Below the pieces are notes generated by a model. It saw only the letters and a list, made by a program, of their open reading frames with translations. It did no database searches and was not told the origin of the DNA. A stretch of DNA of 64,000 nt from Annona cherimola. Lineage: Eukaryota > Streptophyta > Magnoliopsida > Magnoliales > Annonaceae. The position numbers were made by a program, and so were the translations under genes. Shown here in pieces: positions 63,090 through 64,000 of this stretch (positions are counted from its first letter, which is position 1; each line of letters starts with the position of its first letter). The stretch lies in the NCBI GenBank assembly GCA_030490835.1, contig CM059975.1, forward strand, positions 2,879,579 through 2,943,578, written 5' to 3'.

Positions 63090-64000
63090 GATTTCTGCAG
63101 AAGAGTCGTCGGGTGAGGGTGGAAACGGCAACTCTGCAGGGAGGGGATGGGGTGGCTGGTAAGGGGTTTAGGATAACGTGTCAACATGGGGCACGTGCGG
63201 GAGAGGAATTCACGTTCGTTCTACTCAATTGAGCCCACAGTCAAGGTCATCGGCTCAGAAATGATATGGCCCTGTGAAATGGGCTCGGGCCCTTCTGTTT
63301 ACCTATGGGCCATTAAAGCCTCGGAATACTAGCAATCAAGAGTAACGATTGAGGTGTTGAAGCATACAATATCTACTTAATTAGACATTTAACTCAATGC
63401 TTTGATTATTAAACGGGTAAAATTACAACTGAAATTAGGGGATACTTATTTTTTCTCTTTAAAAAGTTAGAATAAAATGCATATTGGCGAAGATAAATAG
63501 TTTGGGGACGTTTGTAAATAAAGATGTATGAAATGACATGGGACAATATGGAGAAAATGTTTTTCAATAAATGATTTAACAACTCAACAACTCTATTTTT
63601 TTAATTTTACTTTTATATTTTAATTATTTTTAATTAACTATTTATTCTAATTTTATTATTATCACTTAATATCAATAGTACAACTCCCAAAACATATTTT
63701 GTTCACTCATACTCTATTCCAAAATTTCACCAACTTTTATACGTTCATTGTAAACTATTGATTTCGCATTTGTCTCCCATCTTAATTTCTCCGATTTTGC
63801 AATATTCCTTGTAAATATTGATTTTGAAAAATATATTTAATTTATTCACTTGATTTTCGAGAGTCAATGTTTATAAGTAAAAAATTATAAAAATGGGGGG
63901 GAAAAAAAGTAAAAGAGGTGAATGCATCTATATTCACTCAACAGTCACCAGAAGGCCAAAACTATCCTTTCGTTTTCAAAGGATATTTAGACGTGGTTGG
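63090..64000. other. 5' flank of the pseudouridine synthase gene
   Basis: A GC-richer leader (63090-63330) is followed by AT-rich DNA to the window end. 63540-63730 has T-rich words like those of the MITE family (ttttaattatttttaattaa, ttcactcatactct), but no clear ends. No gene seen. Confidence 0.4.

Overview
The window is nuclear DNA of a flowering plant. The evidence is intron-rich genes with plant-specific families (a GH1 beta-glucosidase with signal peptide, a plastid-type RNA pseudouridine synthase, plant tryptophan synthase beta, the FHA protein DAWDLE/DDL and the importin SAD2), a plant L1-type LINE with a DUF4283/zinc-knuckle ORF1, Ty3/gypsy LTR remnants, and long AT-rich intergenic DNA. 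The species cannot be resolved from sequence alone; a woody dicot or magnoliid would fit. No bacterial-type organisation, CRISPR array or RNA gene was recognised. All assignments come from reading motifs and splice sites by eye, not from a search.

Layout. Positions 1-6.6 kb hold repeats: a CT tract, a GC-rich transposon end, an LTR-like block, a GAAGTCGACTT minisatellite, and the first copy of a block that recurs at 6.6-8.4 kb. From about 8.1 to 43.2 kb lies a disrupted plus-strand pseudogene of DDL (SNIP1-like FHA protein). Its N-terminal RS-rich exon is split by a tandem array of Ty3/gypsy-type LTRs with no coding sequence. Its middle exons lie at 14.4-15.7 kb and its FHA exons only at 42.2-43.2 kb. 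The 26-kb gap holds, all on the minus strand, a tryptophan synthase beta pseudogene (16.1-19.2 kb) that has lost its catalytic lysine, a near-complete LINE (23.76-29.83 kb), the 3' part of an importin SAD2 pseudogene (31.4-36.7 kb), a gag-integrase deletion derivative of a Ty3/gypsy element (37.2-39.46 kb) and a 5'-truncated LINE of the same family (39.98-41.46 kb). A composite ATCTAAC tandem repeat occupies 20.45-22.0 kb.

From 43 to 51 kb the DNA is AT-rich and contains three long foldback elements and a 161-bp tandem duplication. The last 13 kb carry the only two intact genes: a 12-exon GH1 beta-glucosidase of the monolignol-glucosidase type (51.4-57.1 kb, plus) and a 9-exon chloroplast RNA pseudouridine synthase 6-like gene (57.9-63.1 kb, minus). 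They are convergent with about 0.75 kb between stop codons, and both keep a consistent frame across all junctions. They act in unrelated processes (cell-wall or defence glucoside hydrolysis versus organellar RNA modification). Overall this is a gene-poor, repeat-rich region with two live genes next to a dense cluster of intron-bearing gene remains.
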